A program made the translations under genes and the position numbers. Below the pieces are notes generated by a model. It was not told where the DNA came from, made no database searches, and was given only the letters and a program-made list of their open reading frames with translations. Below, piece by piece: positions 18,429 to 27,046 of a stretch of DNA of 64,000 nucleotides (its first letter is position 1; the number at the start of each line of letters is the position of its first letter). The stretch is taken from contig NZ_JBFAZX010000001.1 in assembly GCF_040689395.1 (NCBI RefSeq), positions 310,001-374,000 of the forward strand, given 5' to 3'. This DNA comes from Dactylosporangium sp040689395 (GTDB lineage: Bacteria; Actinomycetota; Actinomycetes; Mycobacteriales; Micromonosporaceae).

Positions 18429-18458
18429 CAGAAGGGCCCGCGCCGCCGGGCCCTTCTG
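18429..18458. terminator. Bidirectional terminator
   Basis: A perfect 12-bp hairpin, CAGAAGGGCCCG/CGGGCCCTTCTG with a 6-nt loop, sits between the convergent cold-shock gene and mqnD. Confidence 0.85.
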
Positions 18459-18505
18459 TCGCGTGCGTGAAGACGCCGGCAGGTAACGGATCTCACACCC
18501 CCGAT

Positions 18506-19324
18506 TTATGCCCCGACGAGCGGCGTAGCGGGAACCAGCCCTTCCGCCGCAGCCCGGTTCAGCAGCGCGTCGACCGCCGCGTGGCCGTCGGGCCCGAGCG
18601 AGGCCGTGAACTCGTTGACGTACAGCGCGATGTGCTGATCGACGACCGCCTGCTCCATCTCCTGCGCGTGCTCGAGCACGAACTCCCGGCTTGCGCGCGG
18701 GTTTTCCCAGGCCAGCCGCACCGACTCCTTGATCCAGGCGGTCGCCTGCTCGGGGTTGACCCGGTCCCGGTGCGCGAGGATCGCCCCCAGCGGGATCGGC
18801 AGCCCGGTGTCGTTCTCCCACCACTCCCCGAGATCGGCGAGCGCGTGCAGCCCATACCGCTGGTATGTGAACCGCGCCTCGTGAATCACCAGCCCGGCAT
18901 CGTAGCGCCCGGCCGCGACCGCGGGCATGATCTCGGCGAAGGGCAGGATCTCGACGCTCGCCGGCGGGTCCCCGGCCGACCAGAGCCGCATCAGCAGATA
19001 TGCGGTGGTCCGATCTCCCGGCACCGCCACGCTCTTGCCCCCGAGCGACTTGATCGACTGATCCTTGACCAGCACCAGCGGCCCGCACCCACGCCCGAGG
19101 GCTCCGCCGCACGGCAGCAGCGTGTATTTGTCCAGCAGCCATGGCAACGCCGCATAACTGACCTTGACGAGGTCGAATTCCCCGTTCAACGCCGCGGTGT
19201 TGGTGACGTCGACATCGGCGAAGGTCACGTCGAAGTCGGGCGCCCCGGACACCAGCCCGTGTGTGAGCGCGTGGAAGACGAAGGTGTCGTTCGGACACGG
19301 CGAGAAAGCGAGGGAAAGCGTCAC
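18506..19324 (-). CDS. mqnD: 1,4-dihydroxy-6-naphthoate synthase
   Basis: 272 aa. The N-terminal signature SPCPNDTFVFHAL is diagnostic of MqnD, which converts cyclic dehypoxanthine futalosine to 1,4-dihydroxy-6-naphthoate in the futalosine route to menaquinone. A periplasmic-binding-like fold follows, with VKVSYAALPWLL and the region ALGRGCGPLVL. The ATG start at 19324 is the first codon of the conserved region. It lies about 270 bp downstream of mqnB on the same strand, separated by a probable terminator, so it may have its own promoter. Together with mqnB it shows that this organism makes menaquinone through futalosine; mqnA, mqnC and mqnE are not in the window. Confidence 0.95.
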   Translation of the reverse strand: MTLSLAFSPCPNDTFVFHALTHGLVSGAPDFDVTFADVDVTNTAALNGEFDLVKVSYAALPWLLDKYTLLPCGGALGRGCGPLVLVKDQSIKSLGGKSVAVPGDRTTAYLLMRLWSAGDPPASVEILPFAEIMPAVAAGRYDAGLVIHEARFTYQRYGLHALADLGEWWENDTGLPIPLGAILAHRDRVNPEQATAWIKESVRLAWENPRASREFVLEHAQEMEQAVVDQHIALYVNEFTASLGPDGHAAVDALLNRAAAEGLVPATPLVGA

Positions 19325-19553
19325 AATCCGAATCTAGACCTTGCGGCCTGGCCCGCACTGCGAGTATGGAATCCCCCGGTGTGACCCTCGCGACTCTCCT
19401 GCCCATCGCCGCACGGACGCACGAACGCGGATCCAGCCGATAGTGAATCATCGTTGTCGCGCAGCTCACGAAACCCCGTTGGCGACCACGGAGCGCGACA
19501 AACCGGCCGTCACCACCGATGTCGGCCACGCTCGTTCCGGCTCGACCCGGACC

Positions 19554-19588
19554 CGCGTCGGCCTGCCCCAGCCCGTGGGGCCGACGCG
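19554..19588 (-). terminator. Terminator after mqnB
   Basis: Inverted repeat CGCGTCGGCC (19554-19563) and GGCCGACGCG (19579-19588), with further pairing inside (CCCCA/TGGGG). It starts 7 bp after the mqnB stop on the minus strand. There is no long T tract. Confidence 0.65.
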
Positions 19589-19594
19589 CGGAGT

Positions 19595-20287
19595 TCAGTG
19601 GGCGCCGAGGGTGGCGAAGGCGTCCCGGAGCGTCGACAGGGCCTGCGGGATGCGCCACGCGGCGCGATCCCGGGGCCCCACGGCGTTGGAGATGGTGCGG
19701 ATCTCGCCGAACGCGGTGGTCGGCCACAGGCGGGCCGCGGTGGCGACGCCGAAGCCCTCCATGGCCTCGGCCACCGCGTCCGGGTGGCGCGTCTCGACGA
19801 GCTCCTTCGCGCGGCCGGTCCCGGTCACCGTCGAGACCGTCAGCACCGGGCCGCCGACGGCCTCGGGGAGCGCCTGGCGCAGCATCCGCAGCAGCGCCGG
19901 GTCGGCATCGTGCCGCGACGCCCCGAAGCCGAGCTCGTCGACGCTCTGGAACCCGTCCGGGCCGTCGGCCCCCAGGTCGGCCGCGACCGACTCGGTGCCG
20001 ACGACCAGGCCACCGATCTCCACCCGGCCCGCGAACCCGCCCGCGATCCCGGCGGACAGGACGACGTCGAACGGCGCTCCCCGCTGCACCGCGACGGTCA
20101 GCAACTGTGACGTCACCGCCGCCGCGGACGCCGGCCCGACGCCGCACGCGGCCACCACCACCGGCGCGCCGGCCTCAAGCGCGTCGGGCGCCTGCCCGTC
20201 GATGCCGAGCCCCGCGAGGACCGTGTTCTGTTCGATCTCGACCGCCGTCACGATCAACACCCGCCCGTATCCCAGCAACCGGCTCAT
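19595..20287 (-). CDS. mqnB: Futalosine hydrolase
   Basis: 230 aa of the purine/uridine phosphorylase superfamily. The nucleoside-binding GIAGGFAG motif and the EAMEGFGVATAARL segment (conserved Glu before Met-Glu that contacts ribose) are present. MqnB cleaves hypoxanthine from futalosine on the way to menaquinone. ATG 20287 overlaps the TGA stop of the upstream MFS-like gene as ATGA, so translation is coupled; it gives the N-terminus MSRLLGYGRVLIVTAVE. A hairpin terminator follows. The coupling with a transporter-like gene is unusual, and its reason is unknown. Confidence 0.92.
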   Translation of the reverse strand: MSRLLGYGRVLIVTAVEIEQNTVLAGLGIDGQAPDALEAGAPVVVAACGVGPASAAAVTSQLLTVAVQRGAPFDVVLSAGIAGGFAGRVEIGGLVVGTESVAADLGADGPDGFQSVDELGFGASRHDADPALLRMLRQALPEAVGGPVLTVSTVTGTGRAKELVETRHPDAVAEAMEGFGVATAARLWPTTAFGEIRTISNAVGPRDRAAWRIPQALSTLRDAFATLGAH

Positions 20288-22041
20288 CCCTCGTCCTCCA
20301 GCCGGGCCGTCGGGTCGGTGCCCGACGGCCGATACAGCGTGTATCCGGGCGGTGCCAGTGGCGACGTGCCGTCCTCCACGTCGACCGCGGGCATCTTGCG
20401 GGTCGCCGTCGGGGCGGCCGCCGGCGGCTCGTCCGTGTCCCGCCGGCGCCGCCACCCGAAGCGCTGCCGCCCGCTGTCCTCGCCCGGCGCGCCCTGGCCG
20501 GTCGCCGTCGTGGCCTCGGCGGGCCGGGGAACGGTGGTGGCCTCCGCGGCGGGCATCCGCGCGGTCGGCACCGCCCGTTCGCCGGAGCCGGCCCCGGGGC
20601 TCACGGTGGCCCCGGAGGTCGAGGCGTCCGCCGCGCCGGACCCGGCGGCGGGCATCGCGGCCGTCGTCGCGTCGGAAGCGGCCATGTTCGGCGGCGCCCC
20701 GCTCAGGCGCTCCTTGCGCAGGACCACGGCCGAATACAGCGCCCGGACCGCGCCCAGCGTCACGAACCCGGCGGCCACCAGCAGCCCCCACGATCCGCCG
20801 AACGGTATGAGCCCGACCGAGCCGCCCAACACCCACGCGATCATGAGCAGCGTCTCGGAGTGGGCGAACGCGCTCGCCCGCACCTGCTCGTCGATCCGCT
20901 CCTGGATCGAGGCGTCCACGGCGAGCTTGGCCAGACCGCTGGCGATGGCGGTGAGCAGGCAGAGCAGCGCCACGGCCCCGAGTGAGCCACGGTTGGCGGC
21001 GATGATGGCGACGAACGCGGCGAGCGCGATGCCGATCGCCTGGAGCAGCGCCGGGCGACGGATGCGCAGCCGGGTGCCGATCGCGGTGGCCAGGAACGAG
21101 CCGACCCCGAGCGCGGACGCCACCACCACGACCGCCGCCTGCTGGGAGAGCTGCCAGGCGGCGAGGCGGACCGGGAGCGTGCCCTCCTTGATGGCGAACG
21201 CGAGATACAACATCAGGAATCCATAGAGGCCCCGCAGCGTGGCGCTGCCGATCAGGGCGGCCACGACCACGCGCCCGCTGAGGACCTTCACGCCACGCCC
21301 GCCCAGCGGTCGCAGGATGCGCGGCATCGTCTCGGGCGGGTCGGAGTCGGCGCGCGGGGGCAGCCGCAGCGCGGTGACCATGCCGTAGAGGAAGACGAGG
21401 ATCGACACGCGCAGCGGCCACTGCGGTCCGAACTGCCCGGTGAGCAGGCCGATGGGCAGCACGATGGCGCCCGCGAACGTGCCGAACACCGAGGCCCGGG
21501 CCCCGGCCTCGGACAGGCCCAGGCCGGGCGGCAGCACACGAGGCACGGCGGCGCTGCGGGCCACACCATAGGCGCGGGACAGCACGAGCATGCCGAACGC
21601 GGACGGATACAGCGCCCAGCCGGTGAGGTGCTCGGAGAGCATGAAGGCCAGGAACGCGCGCCCCAGCATCGTGACCGCCAGCGCGTATCGCCGGCCGTGA
21701 CGGAATCGGTCGAGGACCGGCCCGACCACCGGCGCGAGCAGCACGAACGGCAGCATCGTCACGATCAGGTAGAGCGCCACGCGCCCGCGGGCCTCTCCGG
21801 CGGGCACCGAGAAGAAAATGGTCCCGGCGAGACCCAGCGCGACCAGGGTGTCTCCCGCGCAGGACGCGGCGTGCAGGTCGAGCAGGCGCAGCATGCCCGT
21901 CTCGCCGCCGGCTCCGCGCTCGCGCACACGCAGCAGGTTGCGCCCGAGGAACCGGCCCGCCCTGGTCGTGCCGGCGGCGGCGACCCGGGCCGCGCGCGCG
22001 GTGGTGACCATGGTCTGTGCCACTCCTCGAATCACCGACAT
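20284..22041 (-). CDS. MFS transporter-like membrane protein with disordered tail
   Basis: 585 aa. About the first 425 residues contain roughly ten to twelve hydrophobic segments with MFS-like loop motifs (GPVLDRFRHGRRYA after the second segment). The last 160 residues are a low-complexity Ala/Thr/Pro/Gly tail with charged stretches (RQRFGWRRRRDTDE), presumably cytoplasmic. The substrate is unknown. ATG 22041 is chosen because GGATGGTGG precedes it; a second ATG 18 bp upstream is possible. The gene ends in an ATGA overlap with mqnB, so the two form one transcript. The next gene upstream (DUF3027) is divergent. Confidence 0.8.
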   Translation of the reverse strand: MSVIRGVAQTMVTTARAARVAAAGTTRAGRFLGRNLLRVRERGAGGETGMLRLLDLHAASCAGDTLVALGLAGTIFFSVPAGEARGRVALYLIVTMLPFVLLAPVVGPVLDRFRHGRRYALAVTMLGRAFLAFMLSEHLTGWALYPSAFGMLVLSRAYGVARSAAVPRVLPPGLGLSEAGARASVFGTFAGAIVLPIGLLTGQFGPQWPLRVSILVFLYGMVTALRLPPRADSDPPETMPRILRPLGGRGVKVLSGRVVVAALIGSATLRGLYGFLMLYLAFAIKEGTLPVRLAAWQLSQQAAVVVVASALGVGSFLATAIGTRLRIRRPALLQAIGIALAAFVAIIAANRGSLGAVALLCLLTAIASGLAKLAVDASIQERIDEQVRASAFAHSETLLMIAWVLGGSVGLIPFGGSWGLLVAAGFVTLGAVRALYSAVVLRKERLSGAPPNMAASDATTAAMPAAGSGAADASTSGATVSPGAGSGERAVPTARMPAAEATTVPRPAEATTATGQGAPGEDSGRQRFGWRRRRDTDEPPAAAPTATRKMPAVDVEDGTSPLAPPGYTLYRPSGTDPTARLEDEG

Positions 22042-22130
22042 GCCACCATCCTGAACCATCGGTACGACAGTTTTGAGGCACGCCGGGGCCACCGTGCTCG
22101 ACGGGCGTGGCGATGAGGAAGAATGGTGGT

Positions 22131-22964
22131 GTGACTGCCTCGACTGCACCCGCGCGCGGAAGCGGCCGCGCCGCCAAGCTCGACCAGGTCCTGGCGGACG
22201 CCGTCGAGACGGCGCTGCGGGGGCTCGACGTGGTCGATCCCGATCACATCGGCGCGCATCTGGGCGTTGTTGCCGAGGGTGACCGGCTCGTCACGCACTT
22301 CTTCGAGTGCGGCCTGCCCGGCTATCGCGGCTGGCGTTGGGCCGTCACCGTCACGCGCATCCCGCGCAGCAGGCAGGTCACGATCTGCGAGTCGACGCTG
22401 CTGCCCGGCCCCGAAGCGCTGCGCGCACCCGAGTGGGTGCCCTGGCAGGAGCGTCTCCAGCCCGGCGACCTCGGCGTCGGCGACCTGCTGCCGACCCCGC
22501 CCGACGACCCGCGGCTCACGCCTGGGTATGTCCAGTCCGACGACCCCGCGGTCGAAGAGGCCAACTGGGAGCTCGGCCTCGGCCGCGCCCGCGTGATGTC
22601 GCGCGAGGGGCGCTCGGACGCGGCCCAGCGGTGGTATGACGGCGAACGTGGCCCCAACGCCGCGATCTCCGTCGCCGCCCCGTCGTCGGCGCGCTGCGGC
22701 TCGTGCGGGTTCTACCTGCAGCTCGCCGGATCGCTGCGGCAGTCGTTCGGCGTGTGCGGCAACGAGTATGCGCCCGACGACGCCCAGGTCGTCTCGGTCG
22801 ACCACGGCTGCGGCGCGCACTCCGAGGTCCTGGTCGAGCAGGTTCAGGCGGTCGACGAGCTACCGACGGTCTTCGACGACAGTGAGGTCGAGAAGGTCGC
22901 CGTGAGCCACGCGCCGGGCTCGGTCGACGGCGATGAGCCGGCCGAACCCTATGGGCACGGCTGA
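22131..22964 (+). CDS. DUF3027 domain protein
   Basis: 277 aa, conserved in actinobacteria, function unknown. The DUF3027 region spans most of the protein, with the conserved segments HFFECGLPGYRGWRWAVTV and EWVPWQERLQPGDLGVGDLL. A Cys cluster (CGSCGFYL, then FGVCGNEYAP and HGCGAHSEV) could bind a metal. There is no signal peptide or membrane segment. GTG 22131 is favoured because GAGGAAG lies at proper distance; ATG 22107 is also in frame. The 3' end overlaps the AraC-type regulator gene by 32 bp, suggesting a shared transcript. Confidence 0.87.
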   Translation: MTASTAPARGSGRAAKLDQVLADAVETALRGLDVVDPDHIGAHLGVVAEGDRLVTHFFECGLPGYRGWRWAVTVTRIPRSRQVTICESTLLPGPEALRAPEWVPWQERLQPGDLGVGDLLPTPPDDPRLTPGYVQSDDPAVEEANWELGLGRARVMSREGRSDAAQRWYDGERGPNAAISVAAPSSARCGSCGFYLQLAGSLRQSFGVCGNEYAPDDAQVVSVDHGCGAHSEVLVEQVQAVDELPTVFDDSEVEKVAVSHAPGSVDGDEPAEPYGHG

Positions 22965-23646
22965 GCCCGACTACACGGAGCGACCGTCCCGCATACCGGG
23001 CGCGGTCGTCTGGCGGAGGGGCGTGCGGGAGGCCGGCACGAGCCGTATCCTTCCCGATGGCTGCATGGACGTCATCCACTGCGATGGCGAGCTGTTCGTC
23101 GCGGGCCCGGACACGACCGCGCACCTCTCGTGGAGCCCTGCCGGCACGCGCTTCACAGCGGTCCGCTTTTCGCCAGGAACGGGCCCGGCCGTCCTCGGTG
23201 TGGCCGCCAGCGAGTTACGGGATCAGCGGGTCGCGCTTCAAGACCTCTGGCCCCGGCGGCGAGTCCGCCGGCTGACCGAGGCTCTCGACGACGCGCCCGA
23301 CCGTGCGGCTTTGCTTGAGTCGGCCATGCTCTCGACGGACTTCGCCCCAGACCCGCTGGCGCCACACGTGCTCGCCCGCCTGCGCGCCGGAGAGTCTGTG
23401 GCGGGCATCGCCTCCGAGGTCGGCCTCAGCGAGCGTCAGCTGCACAGGAGGGGTCTGTTCCTGTATGGGTACGGCCTGAAGACCCTCTCCCGCATCCTGC
23501 GGCTGAACGGTGCGCTGGACCTGGCACGCCGCGGGATGGCGTTCGCGACGGTGGCCGCGACGGCGGGCTACGCCGACCAGGCCCACCTCGCCCGCGAGGT
23601 GAAGGCTCTGGCCGGCGTCCCGATGGGCGAGTTGTTGATCGCCTGA
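22933..23646 (+). CDS. AraC-type transcriptional regulator (DUF6597-like N-terminus)
   Basis: 237 aa. The N-terminal part (SRILPDGCMDVIHCDGELFVAG, then PAGTRFTAVRFSPG) is the sensor-like domain often called DUF6597. The C-terminal part carries the AraC helix-turn-helix pair, with VAGIASEVGLSERQLHRRGL and VAATAGYADQAHLAREVKAL. It probably acts as a DNA-binding regulator of nearby or distant genes; the effector is unknown. ATG 22933 is used; ATG 22951 is a second possibility. It overlaps the DUF3027 gene by 32 bp. The next gene, a VOC protein, is convergent. Confidence 0.85.
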   Translation: MSRPNPMGTAEPDYTERPSRIPGAVVWRRGVREAGTSRILPDGCMDVIHCDGELFVAGPDTTAHLSWSPAGTRFTAVRFSPGTGPAVLGVAASELRDQRVALQDLWPRRRVRRLTEALDDAPDRAALLESAMLSTDFAPDPLAPHVLARLRAGESVAGIASEVGLSERQLHRRGLFLYGYGLKTLSRILRLNGALDLARRGMAFATVAATAGYADQAHLAREVKALAGVPMGELLIA

Positions 23647-23695
23647 TGCGACCGTCCGGCCCCGCGCCGTGATCGCGAAGGGGTGAGCGGCCGGG

Positions 23696-24088
23696 CTACG
23701 ACAGCACCGCGTACAGGTCGACGCCGTTGCCGTCCGGGTCGTGCACGACGGCGTACCGCATCCCCCAGAACGCGTCCCACGGGGCCTTGTGGCTGGCATA
23801 GCCGGCCGCGACCAGCTCGGCATGCACGCGGTCCACATCGGCCGGCGAGTCGCACTCGAAGGACAGCGCCACCCGCGCACCCCCGCTCGGCGGCGCCCAG
23901 CCGGGATCGAACGAGTGGATCGTCTCGACGGTGTCCCAGGCGATCTTCATGCCGCCGGGCAGCGCGTGCTCGACGTGGGGGTTCTTGTCCTCGGCCTCGG
24001 GCACGTCCAGGCCGAGCCGGCGGTAGAAGGCGAGCGAGCGCGGCATGTCGGCGACGACGATGCCGATGACGTTGAGTCGAAGTGCCAT
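23696..24088 (-). CDS. VOC family protein (glyoxalase/bleomycin-resistance fold)
   Basis: 130 aa. The paired beta-alpha-beta-beta-beta units are visible, from LNVIGIVVADMPRSLAFYRRLGL to the C-terminal VHDPDGNGVDLYAVL, which is the standard end motif of the fold. Family members are small metalloenzymes or drug-binding proteins; the substrate here cannot be assigned. ATG 24088 is chosen over the upstream in-frame GTG 24097 because it gives a normal N-terminus and GTGGGG precedes it. It is 10 bp downstream of the DUF2530 gene on the same strand and is probably co-transcribed with it. Confidence 0.86.
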   Translation of the reverse strand: MALRLNVIGIVVADMPRSLAFYRRLGLDVPEAEDKNPHVEHALPGGMKIAWDTVETIHSFDPGWAPPSGGARVALSFECDSPADVDRVHAELVAAGYASHKAPWDAFWGMRYAVVHDPDGNGVDLYAVLS

Positions 24089-24098
24089 GTGCCCCACG

Positions 24099-24380
24099 TT
24101 AGGGGGCGGCGGGGCTGTCCGTCTTGAACGAATCGGACGCCGCCCCGGCCCGGCGCCGCCGCCGGTTTCGGTCGTGCACGACCATCGTGAGCAGGCCGGG
24201 GATGCCCCACAGGGCGCCCGCGATCGCGATGTCGAGCCAGTTGCCGTGGCCGGCCTTCGCGAGCTCGTCGCGGAACGGCAGCATGATCAGCGCGGCGACG
24301 ATCCACAGCGCGATGCCCACGACGGCGAACGGCACCATTGGCGGGTCGAGCGGCTTGGGCGGCGTGGGCACGCCGATCAC
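24099..24380 (-). CDS. DUF2530 small membrane protein
   Basis: 93 aa. It starts with a Pro-rich cytoplasmic segment (PTPPKPLDPPMVPFAV). Two hydrophobic segments follow, VVGIALWIVAALIMLPF and the stretch IAIAGALWGIPGLLTMVV. The cytoplasmic end is very basic (RNRRRRRA). This layout is the actinobacterial DUF2530 family, of unknown function. GTG 24380 starts it. It lies divergent to the MarR gene, 87 bp away, and upstream of the VOC gene. Confidence 0.82.
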   Translation of the reverse strand: MIGVPTPPKPLDPPMVPFAVVGIALWIVAALIMLPFRDELAKAGHGNWLDIAIAGALWGIPGLLTMVVHDRNRRRRRAGAASDSFKTDSPAAP

Positions 24381-24448
24381 GGTACCTGGCCCGCGCCGCC
24401 CGCCGCAGGCCCCCGGGTGATCGACAGCACAGGTCGTTAGCCATGCTC

Positions 24449-24467
24449 ATTAGGTAGGCTAACTAAT
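24449..24467 (+). promoter_or_regulatory. Palindromic operator/promoter of the marR-MFS operon
   Basis: ATTAGGTAG-G-CTAACTAAT, a 19-bp palindrome with one mismatch per arm, abutting the GTG at 24468. It contains TAGGCT (24455-24460), a plausible -10 that would start transcription at the start codon. It fits the typical size of a MarR autoregulatory site. Confidence 0.7.
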
Positions 24468-24911
24468 GTGATGGTTCGCGTACCGAAAATCGCGGCCGCC
24501 CAGCTCGCGGCGGCGCTGCGGGACAGCATCACCCGCCTGAACCGGCGCCTGCGCCAGGCTAGGCCCGTGGGTGATCTCACAATCACCCAGCTGTCCGCGC
24601 TGACGAGCCTCGAGCTCGGCGGCGCGCTGACGCCGCGCGAGCTCGCCGAGATCGAACGCGTGCAACCGCCGACCCTCACCAAGATCGTCGCGAAGCTGGA
24701 GGACCGCGGTCTCGTCCAGCGCTCGCCGCATCCGACCGACGGCCGGCAGGTCCTCCTCGCCGCCAGCGAGTCGGGTCGCGCGGTCCTCGCGGAGCACCGC
24801 CGCACCCGCGACGAGTGGCTCGCCAAGCAGCTCATGGCCCTCACACCGGAGGAGCGTGAGGTGCTCACCAAGGCCGCCGAGATTCTGGGGAGGATCGGAC
24901 GCAGCGCATGA
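24468..24911 (+). CDS. MarR family transcriptional regulator
   Basis: 147 aa. The winged helix is clear: LTITQLSALTSLELGGALTPRELAEIE, with the recognition helix PTLTKIVAKLEDRGLVQRSPHPTDGRQVLL and the basic wing. The N- and C-terminal helices form the dimer. GTG 24468 is taken as start because of the leaderless promoter; ATG 24471 is three bases later. There is no Shine-Dalgarno. The stop overlaps the start of the MFS gene as ATGA, so the pair is co-translated. It probably represses its own operon from the adjacent palindrome and is released by the compound the pump exports. Confidence 0.92.
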   Translation: MMVRVPKIAAAQLAAALRDSITRLNRRLRQARPVGDLTITQLSALTSLELGGALTPRELAEIERVQPPTLTKIVAKLEDRGLVQRSPHPTDGRQVLLAASESGRAVLAEHRRTRDEWLAKQLMALTPEEREVLTKAAEILGRIGRSA

Positions 24912-26215
24912 GCGGTACCACGTTCGGCTCATTGAAGGTTTACAACTATCGACTGTTCACCATCGGCCAGCTCGTCAAGCTCCTCGGCACGTGGATGCTG
25001 TTCACCGGGCAGGACTGGCTGGTCCTGCAATTGTCGGGCAACTCGGCGTCCGCACTGGGCATCGTGACAGCCCTGCAGTTCACACCGGTGCTGTTCCTTT
25101 CGCTGTACGGCGGGCAGCTGGCCGACCGATTCGACAAGCGGCACCTCCTGTTGCTGGCGAACGTGGCCTCGGCGCTGGTGGCGATCCTGCTGGGCGCCCT
25201 GGTGCTCACCGGAGTGGTCACCCTCTGGTGGGTCTTCGTCACCGCCGCCCTCTTCGGCATGATCAGTGCCATCGAGACCCCGGTGCGCCAGTCGTTCGTC
25301 TCCGAACTGGTCGCCAAGGAGCTGCTGCCCAACGCGCTGTCGCTCTCGTCCGCGACGTTCAACGCCGCCCGCATCGTCGGCCCCGCGGTCGCCGGCCTCG
25401 TGATCGCCGCCCTGCACGACAAGACGGGTCCCATCTTCCTGCTCACCGCGCTGCTGTGCGTCGCGCCGCTGATCTGCCTGGCCCGCATGCGCACCGCTGA
25501 GCTGTTCCGCGCCGAGCGCGTCGCGGTCGCGGCGAGCGAGGCCCGCACGATCGACGGCCTGCGGTATGTCTGGCGCCGTCCCGACCTGAGCCTGACCATC
25601 CTGCTGGTGCTGATCGTCGGCCTGTTCGGGTTCAACTTCCAGCTGACCCTGGCCGTGCTGGCCAAGGTCGAGTTCCGGGTCGACGCGAAGTACTTCGGCA
25701 TGCTCTCCACCGCCATCGCGCTCGGCGCCCTGGCCGGCGCGCTGGCCAGCTCGCGCCGCCGCAGCCGCCCGTCGGTGTACCTGGTGCTCGCCACGGCCAT
25801 CCTGTTCGCCGGCTTCGAGACGCTGGTCGGCTTCGCCCCGTCGTTCGCGATCGCGCTGATCCTGCTCGTGCCGACCGGCTTCTTCATGATCTACTTCGCC
25901 CAGGCGGCGAACCAGCGCGTCCAGCTCGGCGTCGACGCAGCGTTCCGGGGCCGCGTGATGGCTCTGTACATCCTGGTGTTCCTCGGCAGCACCCCAATCG
26001 GTGCGCTGATCATCGGCTGGTGCGCCGAGCGATACGGACCCCGTTCGGGCCTTTGGGCCGGCGGACTGGTGTCGCTGATCGCCACCGTCGCCCTGGGCGT
26101 GCTCCAGCTGCGCCGGGCCGGCGGCCGCATTCACGTCGGCCTCCGCCCCCGCCCACACGTGCGGGTGCACGAGCGCACCGGGGGTGTTCCGGCGGTACGT
26201 CCGGCGGTGCGCTGA
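24908..26215 (+). CDS. MFS transporter (EntS-like)
   Basis: 435 aa with about 12 hydrophobic segments. The N-terminal half has YGGQLADRFDKRHLL (motif A) and TPVRQSFVSELV, features of the EntS/MefA-like MFS_3 branch that exports drugs or siderophores. The start overlaps the MarR stop (ATGA). The last 30 residues form a basic, Arg/His-rich cytoplasmic tail. Function: efflux of an unknown compound, probably the MarR ligand. Confidence 0.9.
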   Translation: MSGTTFGSLKVYNYRLFTIGQLVKLLGTWMLFTGQDWLVLQLSGNSASALGIVTALQFTPVLFLSLYGGQLADRFDKRHLLLLANVASALVAILLGALVLTGVVTLWWVFVTAALFGMISAIETPVRQSFVSELVAKELLPNALSLSSATFNAARIVGPAVAGLVIAALHDKTGPIFLLTALLCVAPLICLARMRTAELFRAERVAVAASEARTIDGLRYVWRRPDLSLTILLVLIVGLFGFNFQLTLAVLAKVEFRVDAKYFGMLSTAIALGALAGALASSRRRSRPSVYLVLATAILFAGFETLVGFAPSFAIALILLVPTGFFMIYFAQAANQRVQLGVDAAFRGRVMALYILVFLGSTPIGALIIGWCAERYGPRSGLWAGGLVSLIATVALGVLQLRRAGGRIHVGLRPRPHVRVHERTGGVPAVRPAVR

Positions 26216-26226
26216 TTTTTGTCGTA

Positions 26227-26247
26227 CCCGTGTGATTGAGTCACGGG
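26227..26247 (+). promoter_or_regulatory. Inverted repeat before the mycothiol-type enzyme gene
   Basis: CCCGTG (26227-26232) and CACGGG (26242-26247) separated by 9 nt, directly before ATG 26249. It could be an operator or a hairpin hiding the start region. No clear Shine-Dalgarno is present. Confidence 0.35.
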
Positions 26248-26248
26248 C

Positions 26249-27046
26249 ATGGAGCGATCGCGTCTGCTGCAGTGCCTGGCCGCCGACTACATGCGCCTGC
26301 GTGATGTCGCCGGCACGGGCCTCACCACCCCGGTGCCCAGCTGCCCTGGCTGGACCGTGACCGACCTCGTCAGGCACGTCGGTCAGGTCTATCTGCACAA
26401 GGCCATGGTCATGCGAACGGGCTCGTGGCCCGCTGCCTGGCCCCCGCCGGAAACGGAGACGGAGCACCCGATCGCCCTGCTCGACCGGGCCTACGGCGCG
26501 CTCACCCACGAGTTCTCCCGTCGCGGCGACACGGACCCGGCCCTCACCTGGCATGCCCCGGACCAGACGGTCAAGTTCTGGATCCGCCGCATGGCCCAGG
26601 AGTCGGTCATCCACCGCCTCGACGCCGAGCTGGCCCTGCACACCGAGTCCGACCCCATCCCCGACGACCTGGCGGTGGATGGCATTGACGAGGTGCTGCG
26701 CCTCTTCGTGGGCTACGGCTCCCACGCCTGGCACGAGGGTTTCACCGAGGCTCTGGCGTCGGCGAAGGGCCGCATGGTCCGAGTGCAGATCTCCCCGGGC
26801 GGCCCCGCCTGGCTGATCCGCACCGACCCCGACGGCGCCACGATCACCTCCGGAGCCACCCCGGCCGCCGCCGACCAGCCCGCCACTCCCGACGCATCGG
26901 TAACGGGCGATCCAGCCTCCCTGCTGCGGTGGCTATGGGCACGCGAATCTACCCCATTGACCGATGCGCACACATCGATCAATGTGGAGGGTGACGGGGA
27001 AGCCATCAAGGAACTTCGGGCCATGCTGGTCGCCTCGACGCAATAG
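26249..27046 (+). CDS. Mycothiol-dependent maleylpyruvate isomerase family protein
   Basis: 265 aa. The N-terminal DinB-like four-helix bundle carries the family metal ligands: His in SCPGWTVTDLVRHVGQVY, then Glu and His in MAQESVIHRLDAE. A C-terminal MDMPI_C-type domain follows (MVRVQISPGGPAWLIRT to the end). Members use mycothiol, the actinobacterial thiol, for isomerisation or thiol transfer; the substrate here is unknown. ATG 26249 has no clear ribosome binding site. It follows the MFS gene by 33 bp on the same strand and may be read from it. Confidence 0.85.
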   Translation: MERSRLLQCLAADYMRLRDVAGTGLTTPVPSCPGWTVTDLVRHVGQVYLHKAMVMRTGSWPAAWPPPETETEHPIALLDRAYGALTHEFSRRGDTDPALTWHAPDQTVKFWIRRMAQESVIHRLDAELALHTESDPIPDDLAVDGIDEVLRLFVGYGSHAWHEGFTEALASAKGRMVRVQISPGGPAWLIRTDPDGATITSGATPAAADQPATPDASVTGDPASLLRWLWARESTPLTDAHTSINVEGDGEAIKELRAMLVASTQ

